64,000 nucleotides of DNA from Takakia lepidozioides (taxonomy: Eukaryota; Streptophyta; Takakiopsida; Takakiales; Takakiaceae). The DNA lies in the NCBI GenBank assembly GCA_030704615.1, contig CM060733.1:5394001-5458000 (forward strand), written 5' to 3'. A model generated the notes under the pieces. It was given only the letters and a program-made list of their open reading frames with translations. It had not been told where the DNA came from and searched no databases. Position numbers and translations under genes: made by a program. Numbering within the stretch: the stretch's first letter is position 1; every line of letters starts with the position of its first letter. Shown in pieces: positions 10,673 to 21,308 of this stretch.

Positions 10673-11175
10673 TGTGTGGACTAGTGACTGCCAGAGTGGG
10701 CAGCATAGTGGCAGCCTAGTGACTGACTAGTTGTAGTCTAGTGGTTGGACTAGTGGCTGGACTAGTGGTGAACTAGTGATATACTAGTGTGTGGCGTGCA
10801 CATGTGTTGTGTGGTTTTGGACAGCGATGTAGTTGTGTAGCGATATGTATGCGCATGACAGCTGTCAAGTTATTTTACCACTAGTGTGAAACTAGCTAAG
10901 AAATAGCTAGCTTTTACATATTGACATTTGGGATTGGCCCCAAGTGTCAACCCAGGGGTCAAGGCAGATTCAGGCCCTGGAGTGGTTATCTTCACGGCAA
11001 GCGCGGGAGGCTCATCTTTCTTGAGTTGAGCCTCACCGCGCCTAGCTATGGCGCCGTAGTGTGGATTCCCCATGGCGTGGGGTGCACTTGGCTTGACTTG
11101 TATTTGAGTGATGAGGTTATATATGCATGAATTTATGCTTCAGATTTGTGTGCTCGTGCTTGTATTTTTTTTCGT
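10673..11175 (+). repeat. 3' LTR of copy B (probable), rich in actagtg repeats
   Basis: It starts tgtgtggactagtgactg immediately after a short purine tract (taggggggcgat), the usual boundary between polypurine tract and 3' LTR. The first 130 bases hold about ten copies of an actagtg/ctagtgg motif. A second start of the same sequence at 11176 sets the apparent unit length at about 503 bases. The right end does not show a clear CA, so the exact end is uncertain. Confidence 0.65.
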
Positions 11176-11352
11176 TGTGTGGACTAGTGACTGCCATAGT
11201 GGGCAGCATAGTGGCAGCCTAGTGACTGACTAGTTGTAGCCTAGTGGTTGGACTAGTGGTGAACTAGTGATATACTAGTGTGTGGCATGCAAATGTGTTG
11301 TGTGGTTTTGGACAGCGGTGTAGTTGTGTAGCGATATGTATGTGCACGACAG
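11176..11352 (+). repeat. Second, truncated copy of the LTR start, directly abutting the first
   Basis: This repeats the first 177-190 bases of the 10673 LTR with a few substitutions and loss of a 12-13 base actagtgg repeat. It ends abruptly at cacgacag, where an unrelated gggcgttaccct repeat begins. Head-to-tail LTR copies can come from recombination or insertion of a two-LTR form. Confidence 0.65.
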
Positions 11353-11722
11353 GGGCGTTACCCTACGTAAGGAAATGCCAAAAAATTTTAAAAGAAAATC
11401 TAATGACAGATGCATACTGCATTTCGGAATGCACTCGATGGAGCTGATAGGGTGCATTCCGTCGGGTGGAATGCACATCGATGAATTCTGCTTTTTAACG
11501 GCACGATAAATACAAACAAAAGTTTTTGGCAATGCTTTGCGGTGTCATTACATCCTGAATGGATATTGCCTTCGGTTTGAAAGTGGGACACTTTCTAACG
11601 GCCGAAAACGGTTCAATGTGGTTGCCCAAACCTCCCCAAGGACTAGAAAGTCCCTAGGTACCCACACATTAGTTATCTAGTTGACTCAAGTACCTCGCTT
11701 TTATGGATGGCTGATTGGCCTT
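11353..11722. repeat. Short palindromic ggaatgcac / gtgcattcc repeats, MITE-like
   Basis: The segment opens with aggggcgttaccctacgta, nearly the same as 14716-14734. It contains ggaatgcactcgatg, gtgcattcc and ggaatgcacatcgatg within 60 bases, giving direct and inverted copies. This resembles the gtaatgcac family seen at 14815 and 16712. No coding sequence was seen. Confidence 0.4.
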
Positions 11723-11880
11723 GTAAACGGGTGGACACTATGAATAAGGTATGAACTTAATTCACTCATGCTATCTAAGGGTACTTTCGCGGGCTGGCAG
11801 CCTGGGCTCCTCCAGCGGGACCGGTGTCAAATCCTCCCCACTCCCTCTTACCTCGGTTTAAGAATCCAAGATGGTGTAAG
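11723..11880 (+). repeat. SINE-like repeat, family 2, copy 1
   Basis: It is homologous to the reverse complement of 15105-15240: shared phrases are gctcctccagc, caaatcctccccac and the flanking atgaataa. A gtgtcaaatcc stretch could be a decayed pol III B box. It is a short interspersed repeat with no coding capacity. Confidence 0.45.
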
Positions 11881-12021
11881 GGCAATGGGTAGCGGTTGGT
11901 AAGGTGATTGTAGTGCATGCTGCAAGATTCAGTACACATTTCTTTGATTGAAGGCTATTGTAGTGTAACCTGGTGTTGGCCAACTCTTAACTTTCAAATT
12001 CGCATTCTTCTGGGTTGAGTC

Positions 12022-12264
12022 TTAGATCATATTTCCTTGTCCGAGTAAGCATTCACTCTGACTGTTAATGTCATCCACGAACAGCTTTGCACACTCCTTG
12101 AGTTCCTTCACTAATATAGTGTCCATTGCCCTCTCGAATGTGACAGTAGGCATTATCAGCCACTCATAAAGTCCAGATTTTGTCAGTATTGTTGTCTTTT
12201 TTATGTCTTCCTCAACCATTTTGATTGCCAAAATCCACTTTGTAAGTGTAATGTTGTGAACCAA
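12022..12264 (-). pseudogene. Ty3/gypsy reverse transcriptase fragment
   Basis: The minus-strand frame contains KSGLYEWLIMP, TFERAMDTIL and KLFVDDI, which are successive blocks of the palm domain. The Asp pair in FVDD is the catalytic metal-binding motif. Between MP and TFERAM the usual FGL-TNA residues are missing, an internal deletion of about seven codons. About 75 residues remain of a domain of some 160, so it is a relic. It is not contiguous with copy B and lies on the other strand, so it is probably from another insertion. Confidence 0.75.
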
Positions 12265-12428
12265 TTAGCGTTTCCCAATCTTTGTAGGACATCCAATACT
12301 TGACTTTAATTGGTGAGATTTATGTTAACCCAACTACATCTTGTAAAAATATATTACTAGAAAAGAATAGATATTTTAAATCGCACAACATAAATTCAAC
12401 AAATAGCTAATTGCGTAAATGCTCGCTT

Positions 12429-12800
12429 CTCATTGAAAGATAATAGCGTCTTCAATGCATACGCGTGTGCCTGTGGCAGGGCCCACGTGTAGACTAGACT
12501 GCAGAGTGGACTCGCCTTTCAACGCACTGGGCAGATCCTCGAGCGGACTCTATAGGTGGATTCAGAGTCCACTCTGCACGTAGAGTGGACCCTCTAGTGG
12601 ACTAGACTGCAGAGTGGACCCTCTCCAGCGGAATCTGGAGAGTCGGTGGACCCTCGAGCACATTCTCCATAAGAGACTAGACTATCCAATGGACGCTTCG
12701 GCGGACCCGGTGGATGGGCACTGGTCTTAGGAGCTGACCCCACGGGCCAAACTGGTGGGGCCCATAGGCGCATTGAAGACACTATTATCTTAAAATGAGA
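12429..12800. mobile_element. MITE with ~31-bp terminal inverted repeats and internal agagtggac repeats
   Basis: The left terminus 12437-12459 (aagataatagcgtcttcaat) and the right terminus 12770-12791 (tgaagacactattatctt) are inverted copies with one mismatch. The inverted similarity extends outward to tctcatt / aatgaga. Inside, gactagactgcagagtgga occurs twice (about 12492 and 12601), and gcagagtggactc / gagtccactctgc form a further inverted pair. It has no coding capacity. The size (~370 bp) and structure fit a non-autonomous DNA transposon. No target duplication was settled. Confidence 0.65.
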
Positions 12801-13004
12801 GCCTAAATGCTCCTCCTAATTTGTGAATAAATATTTGTATCTACTTTTCATACACATTAATTAATTTAGTAATAAGTAAAGATGAGGGATATAATAGTGG
12901 TTATAATTAGTTCTATGTGCTGTCTTTGGTTTCCCATATATTGTATCATTATAGCAAAAACCTAGTGCATGCATGAATTGTTTTTGACCAAGAGCTTGTA
13001 TTTT

Positions 13005-13080
13005 TTTTCCTCGTTTTTTTTTTTTTTTTTTTTTTTTTGTTTTTTGTTTTTGTTTTTTGGTCCAACTCTTTTTTATTTTT
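13005..13080. repeat. Poly-T tract (~40 bases, broken by G and C)
   Basis: Long T-rich tract; reversed it is a poly-A tail, suggesting the 3' end of a minus-strand retroposon. The following bases aggaaggtggacaccttcatgacac resemble part of SINE family 1. Confidence 0.4.
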
Positions 13081-13099
13081 TTACCTCTTATAACAGGAA

Positions 13100-14433
13100 G
13101 GTGGACACCTTCATGACACACCAGACGGTGGTTTCCTCGCTTTCCAATTACATGATCAGATGGCCGGGGATATATTACTGTGGATTGAGGATCTTAGTTG
13201 CATTAAACACATGGCAAATTAGAAAGTTGTCATTTCAAAATCAATTTCAGAATAGATACACTGATTATCCAATAACAAATCATAATGAGATTGTCCAGCT
13301 TTGACAACGTACTTCCATAGCAAAATAGTGTATCAAAATGCATTATCTTTGTATACCAAACATAGACCTTATCTGGTTTCTTTGCCATGTGCATCTAAGA
13401 ATTGAAAATTTGACACACACACATACTACATATATAAGAAAATCTATAAAAACAACTAATGAAAGTACAAATGGAGGTGTTAAACGCCTTTGACACATGA
13501 TATTTATCTTTCATGAATGCTTCTTGTTGAGCCCTTGATGTAGCTCAAGGGTACAAAAATGTTGTTAATGGATTTTCATTTTAAGATGGGTGCTATTATT
13601 GACTTGATAAAAATTTTGTGTTTTAAATATGTAGATGTTGGTTTGTTTTTAAAAACAAAATCTTTTTGTAGGGGGTGTTGGGGGAGGGGGGAGGGGGGTT
13701 GGTATTGCGTGAGTGCAAGTGTGAGCAATTTGGCATGAGTACAAGTGCTCACGTGAGCACAATATCAAAGTACTTATAGGCCATATGAACCTTGACAAAA
13801 TAATATATATATCATATCTCAGTATCGTAAATAAAATCTATGACCAAGATTATTATGGGATGTTATGAACATTTTACCAAAGACTTTGAAATACATCAAT
13901 CTTCTTACAAGTATCACCATTTGACTTCGCGGCAACATACATAACCCTTATAGCACAAATGATCTTGAGATATATATAAATATAACATCCGGATCGATCA
14001 CCACTTCCATGAGAGTCATCGGCCATCTCAATGTCATTTATTCTCTTTTAGCTTACCATTATTTCCAAACATGATTCAAGTGACAAACAATATGTTATTT
14101 TGACTATTGCTAGCCCATTCTGGTGGTCCTCTGAGCTTAAGCTTATCCTTTGTCGACACTGTATCGCTTAGATATTTATGACTACTCCTATAGAACTCAA
14201 CCTAAATTGGGGCCCCAATACTAACAAGCCGCCAACGGCGAGAGGCTCTATCCATTGAAGCAACAATTTTGACAAGCTGCCATGTGGTTTATGCTTAAGA
14301 GTTTTTTTAGACCAGTCATACTCTTGACATGGTGTAAGATCTGTTGACCACATTTTCTCAGTTGACTTCAACAGGATGCAAAGTCTCTCCCAAGTGACAG
14401 AGCCAACAAATATTAAATATATGACGCCTCCCC
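13100..14433. other. AT-rich non-coding stretch
   Basis: No open frame with recognisable content. There is a G-rich run near 13670-13700 and otherwise low-complexity AT-rich sequence. I see no gene. Confidence 0.4.
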
Positions 14434-14580
14434 AAGGAAGCGTAAATTATGGTGTCTCTTGATCCCAAAGGGCTACTGCCTTCGGGCAGAAGGTGGACAC
14501 TTTGCGACATGAATCGGTGGATTGATCCCACTTCTAAGGTGGGATGTGCCCATTACCACTGGGCTACAACTTGGTTGTCT
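14434..14580 (-). repeat. tRNA-derived SINE, family 1, copy 1
   Basis: On the minus strand it begins gacaaccaagttgtagcccagtggtaat (A-box-like tagcccagtgg) and then has gtgggatcaatccac (B-box-like). It ends in gaaggcagtagccctttggg...ataattta. It matches 35882-36038 along its whole length. The order of the boxes and the ~150-base size fit a tRNA-derived SINE transcribed by pol III. Confidence 0.65.
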
Positions 14581-14599
14581 CCCCAATATTATAGTTTGC

Positions 14600-14735
14600 T
14601 AGGTACTAGAGCAGGTAGCCCAGTGGTTGGGAGTTTGTGCCTTGCATGTGCATAACGTATTAGGGTAATTATCGCCCTCGGCGCCATGCCCTCAAATCCG
14701 CGAATGCCCCACATGAGGGGCGTTACCCTGCGTAA
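14600..14735 (+). repeat. Further SINE-like head, partial
   Basis: Contains ggtagcccagtggttgggag, an A-box-like tRNA-derived start, on plus. The rest is short and ends in a repeat also seen at 11353 (aggggcgttaccctgcgta). No clear B box. Confidence 0.35.
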
Positions 14736-14814
14736 AAAGAAATAGGATGATTTCTTGTCTTTTCATCGTTCTTTTATCATTTCTCCCCGCTAGTAGCTTC
14801 CCGTGAAAAAACTT

Positions 14815-14945
14815 CTTGGAGGTAAAGATAAAGAAATGTCGCAGGTATGCATTACATGAGTGTGTAATGCACTGGTAATCGTGTGGCTGATTGTTACGCT
14901 GTATAACGCACAGAAATTTACAAAGAGAATCAGCACTACTTCTTT
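14815..14945 (-). repeat. gtaatgcac repeat family, copy 1
   Basis: The reverse complement of this stretch aligns with 16712-16884, sharing the ordered phrases agccacacga, taccag, gcattac and atttctttatctttatctcc-like ends. No coding content. It is probably a palindromic MITE family. Confidence 0.5.
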
Positions 14946-15104
14946 ACATAGGTAATCTAGGATTGAAATTGTTATCCACCTTCCAACAGTAGTCCCTTGG
15001 GATGAATAGACAACATAAATACACCTTCGGGAGGTCTCATCCATTTTTTAAGTTTGCTAGAGGAATGGCTCTTATCACTTGATTATGAGATCACAACTTT
15101 TATG

Positions 15105-15240
15105 AATAGTTCATATTGTAGGATTCAAGGTAAGAAGGGTGGGGAGGATTTGAAAGGGGCCATAGCTGGAGGAGCCCATGCTACCTAAACCTGGTGAAAG
15201 TACCATCAAATGGCACGCATGCATTAAGTTCTGACATTAT
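15105..15240 (-). repeat. SINE-like repeat, family 2, copy 2
   Basis: Inverted relative to the copy at 11723, with the same core (gctcctccagc then caaatcctccccac when read on minus). Copies in opposite orientation 3.3 kb apart indicate independent insertions. Confidence 0.45.
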
Positions 15241-16711
15241 TCATATTTTTTTCCATAAAATTTCAACAACTTAATGTGAAATTTTAGTATTTAATGTCAA
15301 ATTGAATGGCCAAATTTTTTGGGATTTATCTTATAATATTAGAAAATATCCAAATTATACAATTATTCACACATTCACATCCTGAAGGGTTTTTTTGGAA
15401 AAAAAAAATAATCAACAGGGTACAGAGGCCCTGGAAGCTTTATTCAGGATTATTTTAGGGGAATTTTTTTAAACCCTAGGTACACCATAACCCTTGGGAG
15501 GGTCACTCCCCGTATTTTCAAAACCACGTGAGAACAAATATAGGGTGTAGTTTTTTTTTTTGAGGTAAATTTTAGAAAAGTTTTACTTGAAAAATATGGT
15601 AGGACAATATCCTTTCACCCAGTTTTTTCTTAAAAAGGGGCACAAAAAATCCAGAGTTATACTTAAAAAGTTAATGTAATAAAAGATTTTATCTACAGTA
15701 TAATATATCCATCCTTATAAAGTTCCTCATATTTCATCCAACTCTAATCCATTAGGATGAAATCTTCTCAAAACTTCATTCATTCATCAGGCTTCTTTGA
15801 TGAATAAGCATGCTCTACCCAAATCTGGGGGTCCTTCGATTATGATGTTTTTGAATTGGTTCTCTAAAGGTAGAGGTCACCTAAAGTTCAAATATGATTC
15901 CAGTGATACACAATGGATTGATGTTGAGACCATAATCTCAACAGTGACTATGACATTTGAACCATCTCAGAACTTATACTCTTTAGATCTAAGTGATGCT
16001 GCGGCTTTGAATGAGTTCGTGGCTAATGAAATTAAACTTTTCCTTGGGTCCAGCATTTTACTTATGTATGGAATGTTGTTTGTGTACATGCTTTGAAATT
16101 TTGTAATTATTTAAAAAGACAATTTAAAATAGGATCTAATTAATTGTTGCAAAAAAATTATAAAGAAAAATAGGGTATTATGAAACAAAGGGTTTTACAA
16201 TATTTCCTAAAGATAGGGTGGAAAAAAAATGTAAAATTTTAAAAATATAACCTAGTATAAATATACCTTTGTACGCACGTGATATGGAAAAGATACATAT
16301 AGTGACCCCCCCGTGCCATAACCATAGTGAGTGAACAAAAATCGAACCTCGGAAGGGAGTGAGTGAACGGACATTTACACCCCAATGAAATATGATGAGG
16401 GCCAGATGAGCCTGAAGGGTTTTACATTGAAAAACCATACAATGAGACAAACTACGTAGTTGGTTATTCTTTCCACTCTCTATTCCGAGTACTGCGTATT
16501 GTGTACTGTCCTGTTTTCTCCCAAAAAAAGAAAAGCAAAGAGAACGATGCAAACCATCACATGGACTGCAATGTCAGAATTCAGCCTTGCATTTGATGTT
16601 GTTGTAAACTTTAAGTGTTTTTTACTGGTTCTATTTTTAATTAAAGGGAAACACATGGGAGCGACAGCTCACAAATCAGGCCCCTTACCATCGTAAAGAA
16701 GTGCGGCTGAT
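15241..16711. other. AT-rich stretch with one unexplained 99-codon open frame
   Basis: The frame at 15797-16096 (plus) reads through WIDVETIISTVTMTFEPSQN and LDLSDAAALNEFVANEIKLF. It looks like real protein rather than random AT-rich translation, but I cannot name a family. It may be an exon or a captured fragment. Otherwise the region holds A/T runs and no gene. Confidence 0.25.
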
Positions 16712-16884
16712 TTCTCTTTGCTAATATATGCTCGTTATATAGCGTAATAGCCAGCCACACGAGTACCAGGGCATTACCGTGCAGGTGTGTAATGCACAGT
16801 GCATTACACACCTGCGTAACGCCCTGTGCATTACAAATCTTGCGTAATGTACACCTACGATATTTCTTTATCTTTATCTCCAAA
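16712..16884. repeat. gtaatgcac repeat family, copy 2, with a 17-bp perfect palindrome
   Basis: Arms gcaggtgtgtaatgcac (16781-16797) and gtgcattacacacctgc (16799-16815) are perfect inverted copies with one base between. A further gtgcattac and gcgtaatg follow within 40 bases. It would fold into a cruciform or a hairpin RNA. Homologous to 14815-14945 in inverted orientation. Confidence 0.7.
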
Positions 16885-16999
16885 TTAATCTTTTACAGGT
16901 TCACCATTTCTTTTTATCATCTTTGGCAGAGTTTGCCGTTTACAGGAGAGCAGCAATGTGCCGCAACAAATCAATGTAACAATGTGCTGCCAAAAATAT

Positions 17000-18661
17000 C
17001 TATACAATGTAGTTGCAATATGCAGTTTCCGTAAAACTTGAATTCACAGAAATTGAATCAATCCTGCGTCGCATGTGCTTTGTTCGCGAGTGCAGCTCGA
17101 AGTAAAGTACCCGTTTCAACAACATCAGCACTGAGATTAAGAGTGATAATATTGCAATTCTGCATATTATTGAAGTTTTGGCATGTCTACACACAAGAAG
17201 ACAACGTAGGGAAGCGGCTTGACATACTTGGTGACATAGCAGAATTCTGTCAAATAAGATCTTGCTCAGCCTGCACGAATATTTCATCTGACATATCGTA
17301 GTAGTTCTCCTCGTCCCCTTGTGAGCAACTTGCACTATGGCATTATGAATATTTGCAAAATGACGAACAACTCCTAGAGAACTGTTTAATGATGTGTCGC
17401 CAAGAATCTGCCGAGTTTGTGTAAGGACCGGCTGACCATCTTGCTGGATCAATGCGTACTTACGAGACTCATCCTCAAGAGCCTCCACAAATGTCAAGGG
17501 CTTTCCATCCAATTTCTCCCCAGATATTATCCTCTGTGTAGCCCTATAATGTAGCATTTTGTCAATCCGAGAATATTTCTCGTAGCTTTCTTCATCTCGG
17601 TGACCAGTAAGTCGCATTGCAATCCTTGAAGGAACAAATCCCTCATGTATGCGAGTGATCCTTGTAGACCTATCAAACTTGTTCGTAAGATCTTTGTTCT
17701 CCAAGCCACGAATTCCTGCCGTCATCTTCTTAGTCATACCACTCAAGCTATTGCGGCCAACAGGACCTTTTGAAAAACCATATAGGATTCACTTTCCACT
17801 TTGTCAAAGGAGTCAAGAAAAGTGGATGAGGCCCAGCCTCATCAACACCAAATACAGGTCACCGAGCAATCAATAGTTCAAAAGTTTTTATAACATCGGC
17901 CATTGGACAGTGAACAGGCTTCCGAAGATTTTGTGACCCGCACCGTGTCACATCCACCTTCGTGGTCTTAGAAATTCCAGGTGTATAATAGAGCACCCTT
18001 TAATCTCAAAATCTTGCACCAGTGTTGCACGCATTCAGCAGCAGCTCTTATAAAAAGGTTGTGCGCACAGTACCACACGAACCTGAAGTTTAAGCCGCGG
18101 CTCAACGTATCGCATTGGCACATCGGCTGAGCAAGCACCAATTCCTCTTCGTCCAAAGTGTCAGAGTTCTTTAATATCTTTACCAAGACCAGCAGCAAAA
18201 GACCGCATCACAACTTCATCTCCCGCAACTTTGGCCCTCTGGTAACGAACATCCGTAAAAATATTAAACTTCTTCTACGGCTTGCTAGATTGAATGCACC
18301 TCAAATTACACCTGGCACAGATTAATCTTCCGAGACCTCGCATTAATGATTGTAAAGTTTGAGACGGGTACATAGTGTCGTCCACTTTGTTAACCTTAAG
18401 GATGAACATAGATATCATGTCAACAAATTCATGTAGATCCTTTTTTTCAGACATGTCTTCGACCGAAATGCTTGTATTGTGCCTCTTCTCAGAGCGGCAG
18501 TCATCAAAAGTCTTACGAGCCCATTCATCAACAACTCGACTCCTATGACGACTACCTGCATCGATTGTCCGTTTTTCGTGATCTGATATCGTCCGGTGTC
18601 TTCGATTAACAAGTTCCAAACACTCCTTGGTATTTTCTTCCGAGGAAGAATCACTTCCCAA
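17000..18661 (-). pseudogene. Crypton-type (DUF3504-like) tyrosine recombinase, decayed
   Basis: On minus, the N-terminal part (18275-18661) contains WARKTFDDCRSEK and later MYPSQTLQSLMRGLGRLI, the pattern of the core-binding domain of Crypton/KIAA1958-like recombinases. Next come FRFVWYCAHNLFIRAAAE (about 18030-18090), CPMADVIKTFELL and HPLFLTPLTKW (17780-17910, with a stop near 17866). The catalytic part follows: LTNKFDRSTRI, then AMRLTGHRDEESYEKYSR (about 17570-17620). The box I Arg, the GH and the candidate nucleophile Tyr are visible. The usual His of the H-x-x-R box reads Lys. The frame runs on about 190 codons with no known domain. Stops and frame changes show decay. The enzyme would cut and rejoin DNA through a phosphotyrosine link. 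A domesticated relative cannot be excluded, but the breaks argue against function. Confidence 0.7.
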
Positions 18662-18785
18662 ACCTTCAAATCCTGGACATTCCTAGGGGAGAACAAAATC
18701 TGAATCAAATGCACATGGCTCCAAACCTTCAATCCTTGGACATTCCTGAGGGAGAAAAAAATCTAAATCAAATGCACCTGGTCCC
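18657..18785. repeat. Two-copy ~63-base tandem repeat upstream of the recombinase
   Basis: Units at about 18657-18719 and 18720-18781 share ccaaaccttcaa, tggacattcct, gggaga and aatcaaatgcac. A third start (cccaaacac) follows. It lies at the 5' side of the recombinase frame. Confidence 0.6.
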
Positions 18786-19479
18786 AAACACTGTCGTTTC
18801 GCACTTCCACAAGCCTCATGCTCGCTGCCAACCTCCATTGTAGCAGCAATAGCGAAAACACAGAATCACCAGACATCTGGCACTTAACAACAATGGCGGA
18901 AAAATAAACAAATAAGAAAAAGAGAATCTTTAGATAATTCATCATGGAACATGGGCAAGCAAAACAATAAAAATAAAAATCAAATGGCTTCTTACAATTA
19001 TATTATTAAATAAATGCATGCAATTCATGCAAGCCCTGCCCTCTAGTAATTATGAATAGATAGTAAAAATCTGGAAGATCACACAGTGTTTATTAATAAA
19101 TATCGCGGTAACAGGACTTGAGCCCTGAATCACCCGGGTGGCATGCAGGGGAATATCCTCATTTATGGCATGCACAAGAAGTTGAACTCCAGACCTAAAG
19201 GCCATGAAACTGTTCATCCAGGGGATGTCATTCATTAGAAATATGAACAGAATATTCTGGTGGCAACTGTCTCGATCGAATTGGAAGCGCAATCGAAAGT
19301 ATCAATATATGAAGCGAGACGTTTGATTTGTTTTGTTTTGTTTTGTCACGTTGAGATGTCCCAAACCGCGCCCCAGCCCTGATGCTTGGTACCGTTGGAA
19401 AGCCCTCGGTGAGGAGGGGTGCACCGGCTTGGTCTCACGATTTTTGGACGGGCGGTGTGGGAGATGTGGAATTTCAAGT

Positions 19480-20790
19480 ACTTTGGGTCGCTGGAAATCC
19501 GGAAAAGAAAGCAAAATGGGCTCTTCTGGGACAATGGTTGGAACCTCGACGGGAGGTTGTTGTTGGTTTTTTTCTGTCAAATTTCAAATACTTTTGGTTC
19601 CTGGAAATTCTTGCTACTCAATAAATTCATGGAAAACAACAAAAAATAATTTTCAGTCGAATTTCAAGTATTTGTTTTATTTTTTTGGATGAAATCTTGA
19701 TATTTTATTGTGAGGGGAAAAAAAAAAACCCTGTGGGGCCATAAGGCATACACACCTGACGGTGAGGGACGAACCGAGAGTACTTTTAACGGAGAGAAAT
19801 CCATCCCAGAGGATGAGGTGGAATGCTACGATTAAGAACAACAGCTGGGAGAGGGCCAAAAACGAATCTAGTGCTCACGAGATGCGAGCTCCAAAATGAG
19901 GGCAAGGGTATGCCGACTAGCCCAGACAGATTCCTACCACTGTGATCAATGAAAGGAGCATCATATAAGTGAACTTGCAGTTTAGAACAAGGAAGCCATG
20001 ATCGGCTTGAGAGAAGAAAGCAGTGGAAAGATCAGCTCTGAGCTTTCTTGGGACAATGATTGGATTACTCAATATAAATTCATGGAAAACAATAAATTGA
20101 AGCTACCCTATGAGGAGATATACTTTTGGTTGCTGGAAATTCTTGCTACTCAATAAATTCATGGAAAACAACAAAAAATAATTTTCAGTCGAATTTCAAG
20201 TACTTTTGGTTGCTGGAAATTCGTAAAAAATAGCAAATTGAGCTTTTTTGGGACAATGATTGGATTACTCTATAAATTCATGGAAAAAAATAGATTGAAG
20301 CTACCCTACGAGGAGATATACTTTTGGTTGCTGAATTCTTGCTACTCAATAAATTCATGGAAAACAACAAAAAATAATTTTCAGTCGAATTTCAAGTACT
20401 TTTGGTTGCTGGAGATTCGTGACAAAATAGGAAATTGGGCTTTCTTGGGACAATGATTGGATTACTCAATAAATTCATGGAAAACAATAAATTGAAGCTA
20501 CCATATGAGGAGATATGGAATTTCAAGTACTTTTGGTTGCTGGAAACCCTTGCTACTCAATAAATTCATGAAAAACAACAAATTGGTTTTTTCAGTCGAA
20601 TTTCAAGCACTTTTGGTTGTTGGAGATTCGTGAAAAATAGCAAATTGGGCTTTCTTCGAACAATGATTGGATTACTCAATAAATTCGTGGAAAACAATAG
20701 ATTGAAGCTACCCTATGAGAAGATATGGAATTTCAAGTACTTTGGTTATTGGAAATTCGTGAAAATAACAAAGACAGAAACCCATCAATA
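19480..20790. repeat. Tandem array, ~200-bp unit, with one insertion
   Basis: The phrase ttgctactcaataaattcatg recurs at about 19611, 20142, 20339 and 20551, giving unit spacings of 197 and 212 bases. The first gap (531) holds an insert at about 19680-20035. Each unit also has ttggttgctggaaattc, tttcttgggacaatgattgg and attgaagctaccctatgagg. The array is flanked on both sides by (ttttg)n tracts at 19324-19346 and 20805-20826. Non-coding. Confidence 0.75.
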
Positions 20791-20999
20791 TATGAAACGA
20801 GGTTGTTTGTTTGTTTTGTTTTGTAGCTTCTTACACATCTGAAAAGGTACGTTTGACAAGATACCAATAAGCTAAAGATATATAACCCCTTACATACGAA
20901 GATGGATATCATTATTTCAATATTTTATGTCATTTCCTTTCATATTCATCCAATATTGTTCTCATTCATCTACAAAGAAACATACCTCCTAGACGTCGT

Positions 21000-21308
21000 G
21001 GTGGTGTTAGTTTACGCACAGAACGTGCACGAGCATGACAACGTGCTACTAGATTAAGAGATGTGGAAACCAATGAGGAGAGGGAGGAAAGGCTCCGTGC
21101 TCAGGCCGCTTATCAGGCATCCCATGTAGCAACTGTTAGGGCCGCAAAATCCTCTGCTCAAGCGGAAAAACAGTTGCTAGCTCAGGTTGTTTATCAAGCA
21201 CTCCATGTAGCAGCTGTTAGGGCCGCAAAGTCCTCCGCTCAAGCGGAAGAACGGCTGATAGCTCAGGCCGCCTATCAAGCACCCCATGCAAGCTCTTCAC
21301 AATTATAG
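21000..21308 (+). mobile_element. Helitron Rep N-terminal repeat fragment, plus strand
   Basis: The plus frame encodes three units of the peptide EERLRAQAAYQASHVATVRA-type, the same repeat found in the minus-strand array at 25640-26385. Upstream, a basic stretch read with one stop fits the start of a Helitron Rep protein. The frame ends at 21308, and no Rep domain follows. It is a broken-off 5' end of a second Helitron copy or of the inverted half. Confidence 0.6.

Larger units (their letters stand above)
5857..11352 (+). mobile_element. DNA-methyltransferase-bearing Ty3/gypsy-like LTR retrotransposon, copy B, defective
   Basis: Order on plus: gag C-terminal segment (5864-6061), aspartic protease region (6148-6990), cytosine-5 DNA methyltransferase (7360-8340), linker, the very end of RNase H (about 8770-8865), integrase with C-terminal PHD-like module (9177-10412), purine tract and LTR (10673 on). 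Reverse transcriptase and nearly all of RNase H are missing, most simply by a deletion near 8770. The left end is abrupt at 5857, where homology to copy A stops, so the 5' LTR and most of gag are absent. Several stops and frameshifts show it cannot act alone. The protease-before-integrase order and the HHCC integrase fit Ty3/gypsy (Metaviridae-like) elements. The methyltransferase insert is outside the usual gene set of that group. Confidence 0.85.

Noticed and set aside
12969-13304. 111-codon frame starting with poly-Phe
   Set aside because: Translation of a poly-T tract; no domain.
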